Shown piece after piece: positions 35,169-43,859 of a stretch of DNA of 64,000 bases (position 1 is the first letter of the stretch; each line of letters begins with the position of its first letter). Under the pieces are notes generated by a model. That model was not told the origin of the DNA. It ran no database searches and saw only the letters and a list, made by a program, of their open reading frames with translations. The translations under genes were made by a program, and so were the position numbers. Source of the DNA: a virus; the IMG/VR virus record IMGVR_UViG_3300023179_005355, positions 1 to 64,000 of that record; one strand, given 5' to 3'.

Positions 35169-35609
35169 ATGACCAACCTTATATCCTGGCAAAAATGGTT
35201 CGATCCATTCGGATCTGATGATATTGAAGATGTTGATCATGACCCATATTTGGGAGACTACGAGGACTCGGAATCGGATAAGTCTAAATACAACGATAGT
35301 CATGAAGAAACAGATTCAGAGAAAGAAGAATTACATAAAGCACACCGTGTAAGAGTTATAGCCACTCCTATGGGCATGATACCTGTCACAGACAATACCA
35401 TGAGTGGTAAAATTTTTAATTTTTGGATTGGTCATACTAATTTTGATATCACGCAGAAAGTAGCGGATGTGATTGAGACCACTGACGGTGTTGAAACTTT
35501 AGATATTTTTACCAGATATAGATTCCGAATTGCTATAGGTAAAGCATTTGATGATTCGTCTGTTATGAGAGATGTTAATCGCAGAGTATACTCGGAGCTA
35601 TCTGAATAA
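35169..35609 (+). CDS. acidic protein preceding ClpP-like protease
   Basis: A 146-residue protein. About 14-58 are mostly Asp, Glu and Ser. About 60-140 (VRVIATPMGMIPVTDNTM, NFWIGHTNFDIT, LDIFTRYRFRIAIGKAF) form a compact conserved-looking domain. Its stop overlaps the ATG of the ClpP-like gene by one base, so the two may work together. Function unknown. Confidence 0.6.
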   Translation: MTNLISWQKWFDPFGSDDIEDVDHDPYLGDYEDSESDKSKYNDSHEETDSEKEELHKAHRVRVIATPMGMIPVTDNTMSGKIFNFWIGHTNFDITQKVADVIETTDGVETLDIFTRYRFRIAIGKAFDDSSVMRDVNRRVYSELSE

Positions 35610-36277
35610 TGTCCACCAAACCCTTTAATGAATTAGATAGTGAATTGCAGTCAATTCATGGTTACAACATAGATCCTAAAAATAGAGAAATTTATTTACA
35701 TTCTCATATAGAAGGCATAGAAGAAGGTGGGGTTGACTATAGGTCCGCTGTGAATTTAGAAAAAAATTTAAGATATCTTAATCTTGCATCTAATGAGCCT
35801 ATATTAATTCATATGCATTTGTGTGGAGGTGACTGGGAGGATTGTTTAGCTATTTATGATACTATAAAACATTCTAGATCTAAAACAGTAGCACTAGCCT
35901 ATGGAAAAGTACAATCATCAAGCAGCGTAATTTTTCAAGCATTTAAAACCAGAATACTGATGCCAAATGTGAACATGTTAATACATTATGGTTCTATTAG
36001 TTTGGATGCAGAGCACAGCAAGGCCGCGTCTAGTAACGTCCAATGGAATGAAAAAGAGAGCGATAAGATGATTGATATTTTTACAGATAGGTGTATGGAT
36101 AGTATAATTGCTAAAGAAAAAAATTGGAAAAAAATGATGGCCAAAAAACATATAATGTCACAACTTGCTAACAAATGCGATTGGATATTAACGGCCGAAG
36201 AAGCCGTGTATTATGGTTTTGCCGATGGTATTCTTGGCAGTAAAAAATATCCTAACATAGATTCACTCAAAAAGTAA
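35609..36277 (+). CDS. ClpP-like serine protease
   Basis: A 222-residue crotonase-fold protease. The nucleophile loop is GKVQSSSSVIF, with S103 at the ClpP Ser position. The His is H126 in MLIHYGS (ClpP 'MIHQP'), and Asp is near 191 in CDWILTAEEAVYYGFADG. IHMHLCGGDWED is the substrate-strand region. Phage ClpP-like proteins often act as prohead proteases; no Clp ATPase is near. The following DeoC-like gene starts 5 bases later. Confidence 0.75.
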   Translation: MSTKPFNELDSELQSIHGYNIDPKNREIYLHSHIEGIEEGGVDYRSAVNLEKNLRYLNLASNEPILIHMHLCGGDWEDCLAIYDTIKHSRSKTVALAYGKVQSSSSVIFQAFKTRILMPNVNMLIHYGSISLDAEHSKAASSNVQWNEKESDKMIDIFTDRCMDSIIAKEKNWKKMMAKKHIMSQLANKCDWILTAEEAVYYGFADGILGSKKYPNIDSLKK

Positions 36278-36282
36278 CATAA

Positions 36283-36924
36283 ATGCTATTAGAATATTCT
36301 TACTATGATATAGCTTCAAATGACACAGAGATTCAAAACAATTTAACAGAAACTCTTAAGTATAATATTCAAGCCATATCAGTTCTACCCCCGTATGCAA
36401 AACTGGCAAAGTCTCTAACATCGCCAGCAGTTAAAATTTCTTGCCCCATTGACTATCCAATGGGTGTTCTAGATTTAAAGTCTAGACTAAGTGCTGTTGA
36501 TTTTTGTCTTAAAAATAATATAGACATTATAGAAGCTGTCTGTCCAGCACAGCTATTATGCAATAGAAAGTATGATAAGTTTCGTGAAGACATTAGACAA
36601 TTATCCTCTTTATGTGCTAATCTAAATGTAGAACTAAGATATATATTAGAATATAGACAATATTCTTACGAATTATTATATAAAGTTGCTCAAATTTTAT
36701 ATGATTTCAATATAAACACAGTCTATCCATCAACCGGCTACTCTTTAGATGATATTAGTGATAATATAATTGCTTCAGCTTTAATTAATAAAAAAGTACC
36801 TAATATCAACATTATTTGTAATGGAAATCTATGGAATAGTAATCAAATAAAACTGGTCAAAAATAATCAACTCTACGGATTAAGAGTAAATTCAATAAAC
36901 GGCCTAAAACTAATAAATAGTTAA
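36283..36924 (+). CDS. DeoC-like TIM-barrel protein, catalytic Lys absent
   Basis: A 213-residue protein. AISVLPPYAKLAKSL, VKISCPIDYPMGVLDLKSRL, LRYILEYRQY and VYPSTGYSLDD follow the order of deoxyribose-phosphate aldolase. The Schiff-base Lys normally in 'VKTSTGF' is Tyr148 here, and the second Lys region (KASGGI) is replaced by CNGNLW. The protein is thus probably not an aldolase; the fold may have been recruited for a structural or ligand-binding role. It follows the ClpP-like gene and precedes a terminator. Confidence 0.55.
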   Translation: MLLEYSYYDIASNDTEIQNNLTETLKYNIQAISVLPPYAKLAKSLTSPAVKISCPIDYPMGVLDLKSRLSAVDFCLKNNIDIIEAVCPAQLLCNRKYDKFREDIRQLSSLCANLNVELRYILEYRQYSYELLYKVAQILYDFNINTVYPSTGYSLDDISDNIIASALINKKVPNINIICNGNLWNSNQIKLVKNNQLYGLRVNSINGLKLINS

Positions 36925-36944
36925 TTACTAATTTTTAGGTGTAT

Positions 36945-36973
36945 AAGAAACATAAGTATACTTGTTTCTTTTT
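36945..36973 (+). terminator. probable terminator
   Basis: AAGAAACA (36945-36952) pairs with TGTTTCTT (36963-36970), with a 10-base loop and five consecutive T at 36969-36973. The stem is A/T-rich, so strength is moderate. It separates the protease group from the next gene. Confidence 0.6.
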
Positions 36974-36993
36974 AATCTTCATGGAGATAAACA

Positions 36994-37521
36994 ATGGCCA
37001 CAATGCAACAAAACGGTAGTGCCGTAACAGGCACATCCACTAGCAATAACAGAGGTACTGCTAAGAATGTTGGAACAGCATCTAGCGTACTAGAAAATAG
37101 TGTTTTAGGTACAGTTAATGTTGGCGTCTTTGGTTCAACCGTCATAAATGATGCTTATGCAGATGCCGCTCTATCTGGCGGTGTTTTTGCCTATAACCAA
37201 AGGAAGCCAGTAGCTGTAAGATATAGCACAACTTTAGCCACTGTTAGTAATAGAGTTTTACTTAGCGGAGCCAATGTTCCTGCTAATTTAAGAGCTATTA
37301 ATAAGAGAGAAGGCTACAGGTCCAGTGGTTATGCTACTGCTTTTAGAGCTGGTTATTTTAATCTATATACAGGTAGATGGACGGTTAATCCAACAGCCAC
37401 CACAGAAACACCCGGAACAGATAATGCCGCTTCTGTAACCAGAAGTGCTCCCGGCACACTCCGTTTCAAGACCGGTGCCCCTGTAGCTGTTAGCAAAAAC
37501 TATCCAGCTAAAAATGGCTAA
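36994..37521 (+). CDS. probable virion protein, Ala/Thr/Gly-rich
   Basis: A 175-residue protein with low-complexity Ala, Thr, Ser, Gly, Asn and Val, few acidic residues, and no Cys, Trp-rich or enzymatic motif. The composition resembles major head-decoration or tail proteins. It stands alone between two terminators with its own GGAG site. Such isolated placement often marks a highly expressed structural gene. No family identified. Confidence 0.55.
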   Translation: MATMQQNGSAVTGTSTSNNRGTAKNVGTASSVLENSVLGTVNVGVFGSTVINDAYADAALSGGVFAYNQRKPVAVRYSTTLATVSNRVLLSGANVPANLRAINKREGYRSSGYATAFRAGYFNLYTGRWTVNPTATTETPGTDNAASVTRSAPGTLRFKTGAPVAVSKNYPAKNG

Positions 37522-37546
37522 TTATTAACTATAAATATAGCTTAAG

Positions 37547-37583
37547 AAGAGAACCAGGAATGCAAATTTCTGGTTCTTTTTTT
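37547..37583 (+). terminator. Rho-independent terminator
   Basis: AGAACCAG (37550-37557) and CTGGTTCT (37570-37577), extended inward by GAA/TTT with one G-U pair, form an 11-bp stem around a 6-base loop. A run of seven T follows, with matching A residues upstream. Strong and unambiguous. Confidence 0.9.
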
Positions 37584-37649
37584 ATAGGTGTATTAGTATA
37601 AAGAAGCTTTATTTATTTTCTCTATTAATCACATATTAAAGGTTAGATT

Positions 37650-37970
37650 ATGTCAGACAACCTTATTCATTTCTGGGAAAGCATAGCAAGTGCAGCCATT
37701 GGCATAATCATCACAATGAGTGGATTTTGGGTAATGTTTGGTCGCAACATGACTACAAAAGCAGATGTTCTAGCTATGATAGAAACACAAAGTCCGTATG
37801 TTCATGATAGACAATTTATTATGGAGCGATTGAATACCAATAAAGAAACACAGGCCGCGTTTGCTGCTGCGTTACAAAGAAATACAGAAGTTATGAATGA
37901 ATTAAAAATACAAATTATGATATTGGGTAAAACATTAGAAGCTTTAGAAGATCGTATTGAACATAAATAA
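37650..37970 (+). CDS. membrane-anchored coiled-coil protein
   Basis: A 106-residue protein. One hydrophobic helix (about 13-30, AAIGIIITMSGFWVMFG) is followed by a coiled coil (about 60-106). The topology is like phage spanins, holin partners or YqxA-type anchors. It is the first of a run of membrane-linked genes ending at 41921. Function inferred only from context. Confidence 0.5.
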   Translation: MSDNLIHFWESIASAAIGIIITMSGFWVMFGRNMTTKADVLAMIETQSPYVHDRQFIMERLNTNKETQAAFAAALQRNTEVMNELKIQIMILGKTLEALEDRIEHK

Positions 37971-37990
37971 TTTTACAATGGAGAATATAT

Positions 37991-38200
37991 ATGCCCAGGC
38001 CATTCACTGATATTAGCAAAATTGACAATAGTAAAGACATTAATAATATAGCTGCTATATGCTCTACTCTGCCTACTGGCGGATCATCTAAATTAATTAC
38101 AAAAACTAGTTATCCTGGTGATCTTACTATAGAAAATATTCAACAAAAATATGGGGATAAATTCTATAATGGCATACTTGTAGAAACAGTTACCAGTTAA
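37991..38200 (+). CDS. uncharacterised small protein
   Basis: A 69-residue protein starting MPRPFTDISKIDNSKD, with no Cys, membrane segment or known motif. GGAGA lies upstream. A 73-base gap follows in which I see only an AT-rich leader with a GGAGA ribosome site. Confidence 0.55.
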   Translation: MPRPFTDISKIDNSKDINNIAAICSTLPTGGSSKLITKTSYPGDLTIENIQQKYGDKFYNGILVETVTS

Positions 38201-38273
38201 ATAAAATACAATCATTGATATACATAATCAGCTTAACTAATATTGGTGTAATAATTAATTATGGAGAAACTCT

Positions 38274-38630
38274 ATGGTAAAACCCGGCTATCGCACAAGT
38301 GAATTCTGGTTTACTGTTGTTAGTTTTGTTTTTAGTGGTTTATATCTTGTTGGATTAATTGGAGACAATACTCAAAAAGAAGATCTCATACGAGATGTTA
38401 GTCATGGGGTGGAAAGTATAATTTTAATTGGTGGTCAATTAGCAATTCTTTGGAAATATATACAGAGCAGAAAAGAAATAAAAAAAACTTGGTGGGATAC
38501 AGCAAATCCAGAAGAAAGAAAGATGGCAAATAAAACCAATGACAGGAGAACTAACAATGGAAACAATCAAAGAAGCAATAAAACCAGAAGTAGAAAAACT
38601 AATAAGTCAAGCAAAAATATCGCTAAATGA
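38274..38630 (+). CDS. holin-like membrane protein
   Basis: A 118-residue protein. Two hydrophobic helices (about 10-30 and 44-62) follow the N-terminal RTSEFWFT, a motif common in phage holins. The rest is a very basic, disordered tail. GGAGAAA precedes the ATG. A holin forms inner-membrane holes to time lysis; the basic C-terminus fits that class. It overlaps the next gene by 74 bases. Confidence 0.55.
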   Translation: MVKPGYRTSEFWFTVVSFVFSGLYLVGLIGDNTQKEDLIRDVSHGVESIILIGGQLAILWKYIQSRKEIKKTWWDTANPEERKMANKTNDRRTNNGNNQRSNKTRSRKTNKSSKNIAK

Positions 38631-38985
38631 AATTAAAGTTGTAGCTTTAGCCCAAGCATGGAAAATTTTACAGCTTGCTGTAGCTAGTGTTATTCAAATT
38701 ATAGAAAATACAGCATCAGATTTAGCTGGAAAAAATAAAAAAGCTATTGCTATGGAGCTATTAAGCAAATTCTATGATAGTGTTTTTGTAGTTGTTGATG
38801 TTCCCTTTGTTCCAAATCTACTAGAGCCTATTATACATAAGTATGTAAAAACACTTTTGATGATTTTAGTCAGTTCAACAATTGACGCCATGGTAACTAC
38901 CTTTAGAAATACCGGCGTTTTTGTGGACCCTGCCGCTAAAGTTAATGTTTTTATAGATGTTAAGCCACGAATTTCTGATAAATAA
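38557..38985 (+). CDS. uncharacterised helical protein
   Basis: A 142-residue helical protein from ATG 38557, chosen because AGGAGAA (38544-38550) ends 6 bases before it; ATG 38539 is an alternative. Amphipathic helices (LAQAWKILQLAVASVIQII, HKYVKTLLMILVSSTID) could sit at a membrane. Not identified. Confidence 0.55.
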   Translation: METIKEAIKPEVEKLISQAKISLNEIKVVALAQAWKILQLAVASVIQIIENTASDLAGKNKKAIAMELLSKFYDSVFVVVDVPFVPNLLEPIIHKYVKTLLMILVSSTIDAMVTTFRNTGVFVDPAAKVNVFIDVKPRISDK

Positions 38986-38997
38986 GAGGATATACAA

Positions 38998-39390
38998 ATG
39001 AATTTTACTGAAAGTTTTCAAGAGTTTAGTAGTAAATTAAGCACAATGGATCTTGCTCTTTATGCTGGTATTGGTTTGGTACTATGGGTTATGTTTAAAG
39101 ATAAACTAAGCCCAGTTCAGGCATTAATTGCGGGATTAATTGACAAGGTTAGTAATAAATCAGCTTCGGGAGCAGTACCAACACCAGTTGTAACATTACC
39201 TTCTGTTGGTCCTTCTAAGAAAGTTGCCGATACGCCAGAGGACGTATTCTTCAAATTGGTTGTATCTTGGAAACAAACCAGAGACTTAGCGGTACAAAGT
39301 GGTTGTGTTGAAGCTGTTAAGGTAGCAGATCAAATGTTTCCTTTTCTCAGCCCCAATGTATGCAATGATCAGAAAAAGGATGTAGTATGA
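38998..39390 (+). CDS. membrane-associated protein
   Basis: A 130-residue protein. One transmembrane helix (about 18-33, LALYAGIGLVLWVMF), a Pro/Val linker, then a soluble helical domain with two Cys. AGAGGAT precedes the ATG. Part of the membrane run; function unknown. Confidence 0.55.
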   Translation: MNFTESFQEFSSKLSTMDLALYAGIGLVLWVMFKDKLSPVQALIAGLIDKVSNKSASGAVPTPVVTLPSVGPSKKVADTPEDVFFKLVVSWKQTRDLAVQSGCVEAVKVADQMFPFLSPNVCNDQKKDVV

Positions 39391-39878
39391 ACAAAAATTT
39401 AATACTAAATATAGCAATAGTGTTGATTGGTATTGGTTTATTAAAACCAAGTATACCGGGTTTTATAAACAACAAACCAATAGCCATAGATGTCTTAGAG
39501 CTAGCCGAACCATCTGATGATAAGCTGAAAGCAGAAGCAAATGATGTGGTGGCCATATTTAAACATGCAGGATCAGATGCTAAGTCTGATGCTAGAAGAT
39601 TAAGAGACTTATATATGGACTTGGCTAAGTTAGTCTCTTTGGATGGTGAAGATGAGGTTATTAAAAACACAGAAGAAATTCGTCAAGCCAATAGTCTCAC
39701 TGGAGTTATGTTAAGACTGGATATAAAAGATAAATATCCTAATCTTGCCAAAGAAGCCAAAGAGGTTATAGTTGCTGCAATTGGGGACGATAATATTGTA
39801 CTATCTAAAGAATTAAGGGTAAAAACAGCCGATGCACTTAATGCACTAGCTTGGGCTTGTAATGAGGGTAGTAAATAA
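39387..39878 (+). CDS. membrane-anchored helical protein
   Basis: A 163-residue protein. N-terminal hydrophobic helix (about 5-20), PSIPGF, then a soluble helical domain (DDKLKAEANDVVAIF onward). ATGA overlap with the preceding gene and one-base overlap with the papain-like gene show coupling. Probably a partner in the same assembly. Confidence 0.55.
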   Translation: MNKNLILNIAIVLIGIGLLKPSIPGFINNKPIAIDVLELAEPSDDKLKAEANDVVAIFKHAGSDAKSDARRLRDLYMDLAKLVSLDGEDEVIKNTEEIRQANSLTGVMLRLDIKDKYPNLAKEAKEVIVAAIGDDNIVLSKELRVKTADALNALAWACNEGSK

Positions 39879-40804
39879 TGCCAAGATATACTCCGAAAGA
39901 ATTATACGATAATTATCGTCAAGGATTTAGTGGATGCATTTGGGAAGAGCATGTATTCAATAACCTAATGGAGAAGTCCAAGTATCCATTATTTGGAGCA
40001 GCAAGTGGGAAGATACGCGGCACTGGTAAGGGAAAATTATCAACACCATACAAAAGTGTTCTTAAATTTGATAAAAATCCTTATAATGAACGACAAACTA
40101 CAGGAGATTGTGTATCTCATGGAACACGGAACGCTTGTGATGTTTCCAGAGCAGTAGAAATAGATGTTCATAATGAAAGAGAGGATTGGATAGCTAGAGG
40201 TGCTACAGAAGCTATATATGGATATAGAGGCTTTTCTGGTCAGGGTATGAGTTGTGCTAGAGCGGCTGAGTTTGTTAGTAAAGTTGGTGGAGTAGTAGTA
40301 AGAAAAAATTATCCCGGTATTGTAGACTTTAGTAAATACAACGGTAATTTAGGAGCCGGTTGGGGCGGCAGAGGTCTACCAGATAAAGTATTAGATTTAG
40401 CAAATGATCATCAAATTAAAACAGCATCATTAATTAGAACAGTAGAAGAAGCGCGAGACGCTCTTCATAATGGCTATGGTTTAGCAGTATGCTCTAATTA
40501 TGGATTTAGTAGTACAAGAGACAAGAAGGGGTTTGCTAGAGCATCTGGTAATTGGGCTCATTGTATGGCCTGGATAGCCTGCGATGATACTAATGGAGAA
40601 CCAGCATTTTTAGTGCAAAATAGTTGGGGTAAATGGAATGATGGTGGACATCCAGAATGGGGTCCGATACCCGACGGGTCATTTTTAATACACACCGATG
40701 TGGCGGCAGGGATGCTTGCTCAAAACGGGTCTTATGCTTTTAGTGGATTTGATGGATTTCCATTACAAAAGCTTCCTTCTTACGGTTTTGAGGATTATCT
40801 ATGA
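39878..40804 (+). CDS. papain-like cysteine protease (C1 family)
   Basis: A 308-residue protein. Oxyanion Gln73 and nucleophile Cys78 lie in RQTTGDCVSHG. The catalytic His is in NWAHCMAWIACD (about 228) and Asn in LVQNSWGKWND (about 249). The triad is complete. No signal peptide or long propeptide. Papain-type enzymes are unusual in phages; coupling to small membrane proteins on both sides suggests activity at the envelope, perhaps cleaving a virion or host protein, or peptidoglycan peptides. That role is inferred. Confidence 0.75.
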   Translation: MPRYTPKELYDNYRQGFSGCIWEEHVFNNLMEKSKYPLFGAASGKIRGTGKGKLSTPYKSVLKFDKNPYNERQTTGDCVSHGTRNACDVSRAVEIDVHNEREDWIARGATEAIYGYRGFSGQGMSCARAAEFVSKVGGVVVRKNYPGIVDFSKYNGNLGAGWGGRGLPDKVLDLANDHQIKTASLIRTVEEARDALHNGYGLAVCSNYGFSSTRDKKGFARASGNWAHCMAWIACDDTNGEPAFLVQNSWGKWNDGGHPEWGPIPDGSFLIHTDVAAGMLAQNGSYAFSGFDGFPLQKLPSYGFEDYL

Positions 40805-41016
40805 ATCTAAGAGAAAGATTACAATTCAGGGCTTTGATCAATTTAATAATTACTATTATAGAAAAATTAGCTAATATTTTAGTAAAACTTGCTCCCAAAA
40901 CCAAACCAGACATTCCTCCTCCTGACGATGTTCCATCTCCACGCAGACCAAGACCACTTAAAAAGGTGATAGATACAATAGATAATGTTATACCATTACC
41001 GTGGAGAAAAAAATGA
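40801..41016 (+). CDS. small basic Pro-rich protein
   Basis: A 71-residue protein. An amphipathic helix (about 10-30) is followed by a Pro-rich PDIPPPDDVPSPRRPRP and a second helix. Starts in an ATGA overlap with the papain-like gene. No family; perhaps a membrane-peripheral partner of the protease. Confidence 0.5.
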   Translation: MNLRERLQFRALINLIITIIEKLANILVKLAPKTKPDIPPPDDVPSPRRPRPLKKVIDTIDNVIPLPWRKK

Positions 41017-41246
41017 ATAAAGTTTCTATCGGATTATTGTGTGTTGGTTTTTTGTTTTTTCAACAAAATTATTATGGATCAACGCTTGCTCCAGTGGTCA
41101 TAGCTGGGGGCATTATTAAAGCCAAGCATGTACAGGCCGAAACAATAAAACACAAAAGAAAAGATTGTCCTGTGTGTAAAGGCAAGGGTTGGTATATGAG
41201 CGGCGATGGTATCAAAAAAATAGATTGCAATTATTGCGAACCCTAA
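41013..41246 (+). CDS. small membrane or secreted zinc-finger protein
   Basis: A 77-residue protein. A hydrophobic N-terminus (about 4-18) may be a signal or anchor. The C-terminus has CPVCKGKGWYMSGDG then CNYC, a DnaJ-type CxxCxGxG zinc finger. ATG 41013 overlaps the previous stop (ATGA) and has GGAGA upstream. Possibly a periplasmic redox or binding module. Confidence 0.55.
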   Translation: MNKVSIGLLCVGFLFFQQNYYGSTLAPVVIAGGIIKAKHVQAETIKHKRKDCPVCKGKGWYMSGDGIKKIDCNYCEP

Positions 41247-41266
41247 CATTAAAGAGTTTATAATTT

Positions 41267-41671
41267 ATGAATAATCATCAAAGCGAAAAACTTAAAGACA
41301 TAGCTGTTAAAATATTAAATAAATCCCAAGTGCCAACTGATGGTAATCATGGTTTTGCTATTATTACCATTTTAATGATTATAAGCGTCATATTAACTTG
41401 TATTAGAATTTTACAAGAATGCAATAAGAGTAAACTGGTGGGGATGTCAACACAACAAGATAAATATAATCTATATGGTGAACAAATCAAGTATTTTAGT
41501 TCTAATAGGGGCTGGTTTACTAAAATGCGTATCAAAAAAATTCTAAGGCAAGAAATGAGTAGGGAAGACTATGCCAAATATGGTCTATCTATATTGACTG
41601 CTTTGTTAGACACAGGAGAGGTTCTTACGGAGGAGGAGATTATTACACTAGCGGAGGCTGCAAATGTTTAG
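41267..41671 (+). CDS. single-pass membrane protein
   Basis: A 134-residue protein with one transmembrane helix (about 30-46, AIITILMIISVILTCI), then a soluble basic helical region ending DTGEVLTEEEIITLAEAANV. No motif recognised. It overlaps the GlsB-like gene by 8 bases. Confidence 0.55.
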   Translation: MNNHQSEKLKDIAVKILNKSQVPTDGNHGFAIITILMIISVILTCIRILQECNKSKLVGMSTQQDKYNLYGEQIKYFSSNRGWFTKMRIKKILRQEMSREDYAKYGLSILTALLDTGEVLTEEEIITLAEAANV

Positions 41672-41921
41672 CATATTAATATGGGCTGTTTATGGAATTT
41701 TCGTTGGCAGTATTGCAAAAAGCATAGTTCCGGGAGAAGAGAGATTTGGATTTTTACAAACTGTTGCTTTGGGCATAGCAGGGTCGTATGTTGGCGGAGC
41801 CCTATTATATCTGCTTGGTAAGTATGAAGCTGTGAGTCCAGCAGGATTATTTATGGGCGTAGTGGGTTCAGTAATCGCTTTAGTGGTATACAATAAGCTA
41901 ACATCACCTACTCCTAAATAG
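41664..41921 (+). CDS. GlsB/YeaQ/YmgE-family membrane protein
   Basis: An 85-residue protein with three Gly-rich transmembrane helices. GIFVGSIAKSIVPGEERFG and LGIAGSYVGGALLY match the transglycosylase-associated (GlsB/YeaQ) family, small stress-linked inner-membrane proteins. Such a gene in a phage is unusual. With neighbouring membrane genes it may alter the envelope during infection. Confidence 0.7.
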   Translation: MFSILIWAVYGIFVGSIAKSIVPGEERFGFLQTVALGIAGSYVGGALLYLLGKYEAVSPAGLFMGVVGSVIALVVYNKLTSPTPK

Positions 41922-41924
41922 TTT

Positions 41925-42851
41925 ATGGTTGATGTCTATTTATGGCTATATCATATTGATTTGTGGCCCGAGTTTTATGACTTACTGTCTCCTATTAAAA
42001 ACAGGATAGTTTTACATCTTGGATTATGTGAAGAAACGTCTCTAGCTTCTAATATAGAGACAGATGTAAAAAATAACTTTCCTAGCTTTCAAATTAATTA
42101 TCATAAAAATGTTGGTGGAGATATATTACCTTTTCTTTCTGATTTTGCTAATAATATGAACAAGCAATCTTTTTTTATAAAAATACATAGTAAAAAAAGT
42201 AAATTAATGTCTAAAATAGAATGGAGACACGTTTTATTACATTCCTTGCTAGGAAACGGTGGTAAAAATTTTGATTATAACTATACATACATGACTAAAT
42301 ATAACAAAATAGGCTTAATAAGTCATGCTAATTTACTATTAAATAATAAAGAGTTTTTAAATTTCTCCAAAATTAACGAAATATTACAATACTATGAATG
42401 GCCCAAACCCCCGATTAACAAACGAAAGTTCGCTGCTGGCACAATGTTTATGGCCAGAAGTGACTTATATCATAAGTTTATTAATACTCAGTCTTTATCT
42501 TATCTAAAGCCTAGACTAGAGACAGAAAAAGGATACGTGATCGATTATAAAGAAGGAAAATATTGCCATAGTATAGAAAGAATATTTGGATATATTTCTC
42601 AATATAATGGATATAAAATTGCGTCTACCAAATACCCAAATATCAGAATCATAAATACTAAATCTACTACTAAAAAATTACATTTATCTATGGCATACGA
42701 TAACTTTGTTTTTTTGGAAGAAGATCTTTCTGTACACGGTCGGCTATTGCAGCGAGACGCCAACTCATTTACTATAGAGTGGCATCATCTATCTGAGTCT
42801 ACCATTAGAAATTATAAAAAATTAAATAATAGAAGCTATATAGGGCATTAA
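41925..42851 (+). CDS. RgpF-like (rhamnan synthesis F) glycosyltransferase
   Basis: A 308-residue protein. VYLWLYHIDLWPEFYDLL, FFIKIHSKKSKL, WRHVLLHSLLG and the donor-side AAGTMFMARSDLY follow the RgpF family (rhamnan and other polysaccharide chain transferases). It opens the second sugar block, 3 bases after the GlsB-like gene. Confidence 0.7.
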   Translation: MVDVYLWLYHIDLWPEFYDLLSPIKNRIVLHLGLCEETSLASNIETDVKNNFPSFQINYHKNVGGDILPFLSDFANNMNKQSFFIKIHSKKSKLMSKIEWRHVLLHSLLGNGGKNFDYNYTYMTKYNKIGLISHANLLLNNKEFLNFSKINEILQYYEWPKPPINKRKFAAGTMFMARSDLYHKFINTQSLSYLKPRLETEKGYVIDYKEGKYCHSIERIFGYISQYNGYKIASTKYPNIRIINTKSTTKKLHLSMAYDNFVFLEEDLSVHGRLLQRDANSFTIEWHHLSESTIRNYKKLNNRSYIGH

Positions 42852-42857
42852 TACCCA

Positions 42858-43859
42858 ATGTCAAAATTTTCTAAACCAACAATTCTTATTACTGGTGCTG
42901 CTGGATTTTTGGGTTCTCATTTGGTAGAAGAAATTTTGGTCAATACTAATTGGAATATTATAGGTTTATGTCGCATGACCTATGTAGGGGATCTAAGAAG
43001 ACTAATGGATAGTCTACATGTTCAGAAGCATGCTAATAGAATTAAATTAGTTTATCATGATTTAAAATTTGCATTACCTCCACACTTAATAGAAGAAATA
43101 GGACAAGTAAACTATATAGCACATATAGCGGCTAATAGTCATGTGGACAGAAGCATTATGTATCCTAAGCAATTCTTTGAAGACAATGTAATGGGAACAG
43201 TCAATCTCTTAGAGTGGTATCGACAATATTCTCCAGAAGCTATTTTTATCAATTATTTAACTGATGAAGTATTTGGTCCAGCCCCACCGGATTATGACTT
43301 TGTAGAAACAGACAGATGGAGACCGTCTAATCCATATAGCGCTAGTAAGGCTGGTCAAGGAGCTGTTGGAATCAGTTATCATATTACATATAAATTGCCT
43401 ATTATTACCACCTATACTATGAACTTATTCGGAGAAAGACAGCATAAAGAAAAACTTGTATCTAAAAGCATAGATTATATTTTACAAGATAAAACCATTC
43501 CGATACATGCTAAATTAGATGATTTTGGTAAAGTTGAATATGTTGGAGAAAGACATTGGTTACATGCTAGAAATGCAGCTAACGCTACTGTTTTTTTATT
43601 CACACATGGTATTGCTGGTGAGCATTATAATATAGTTGGAGATACAAAACTAAAAAACGATGAAATGGTAGAAGCTATAGCATCTATTCTAAATAAACCA
43701 TATAAGATAGAATATATAGATTTTCATAAAACTAGACCAGGGCATGATAGAAGATACGCACTAAACGGTAAAAAACTTAAAGAAATGGGCTGGGAACCTC
43801 CACTCTGTTTTGATATGTCTCTTAAAAAAACTATTGATTGGACACTTAGTCATGGCTAA
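42858..43859 (+). CDS. dTDP-glucose 4,6-dehydratase-like NAD-dependent sugar enzyme
   Basis: A 333-residue SDR protein. The NAD motif GAAGFLGSH (about 13-21), HIAANSHVDRS, the TDE-type LTDEVFG (about 137-143) and the catalytic YSASK (about 160-164) match RmlB-type dehydratases, including the Asp-Glu pair needed for dehydration. It makes a 4-keto-6-deoxy sugar nucleotide, a precursor of rhamnose or fucose-like sugars, consistent with RgpF-like and fucosyltransferase-like genes nearby. The end overlaps the next gene by 8 bases. Confidence 0.8.
   Translation: MSKFSKPTILITGAAGFLGSHLVEEILVNTNWNIIGLCRMTYVGDLRRLMDSLHVQKHANRIKLVYHDLKFALPPHLIEEIGQVNYIAHIAANSHVDRSIMYPKQFFEDNVMGTVNLLEWYRQYSPEAIFINYLTDEVFGPAPPDYDFVETDRWRPSNPYSASKAGQGAVGISYHITYKLPIITTYTMNLFGERQHKEKLVSKSIDYILQDKTIPIHAKLDDFGKVEYVGERHWLHARNAANATVFLFTHGIAGEHYNIVGDTKLKNDEMVEAIASILNKPYKIEYIDFHKTRPGHDRRYALNGKKLKEMGWEPPLCFDMSLKKTIDWTLSHG

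Noticed and set aside
36994-37521. Major capsid protein
   Set aside because: It is only 175 residues, with no HK97-type feature; composition fits a virion protein but nothing more specific.
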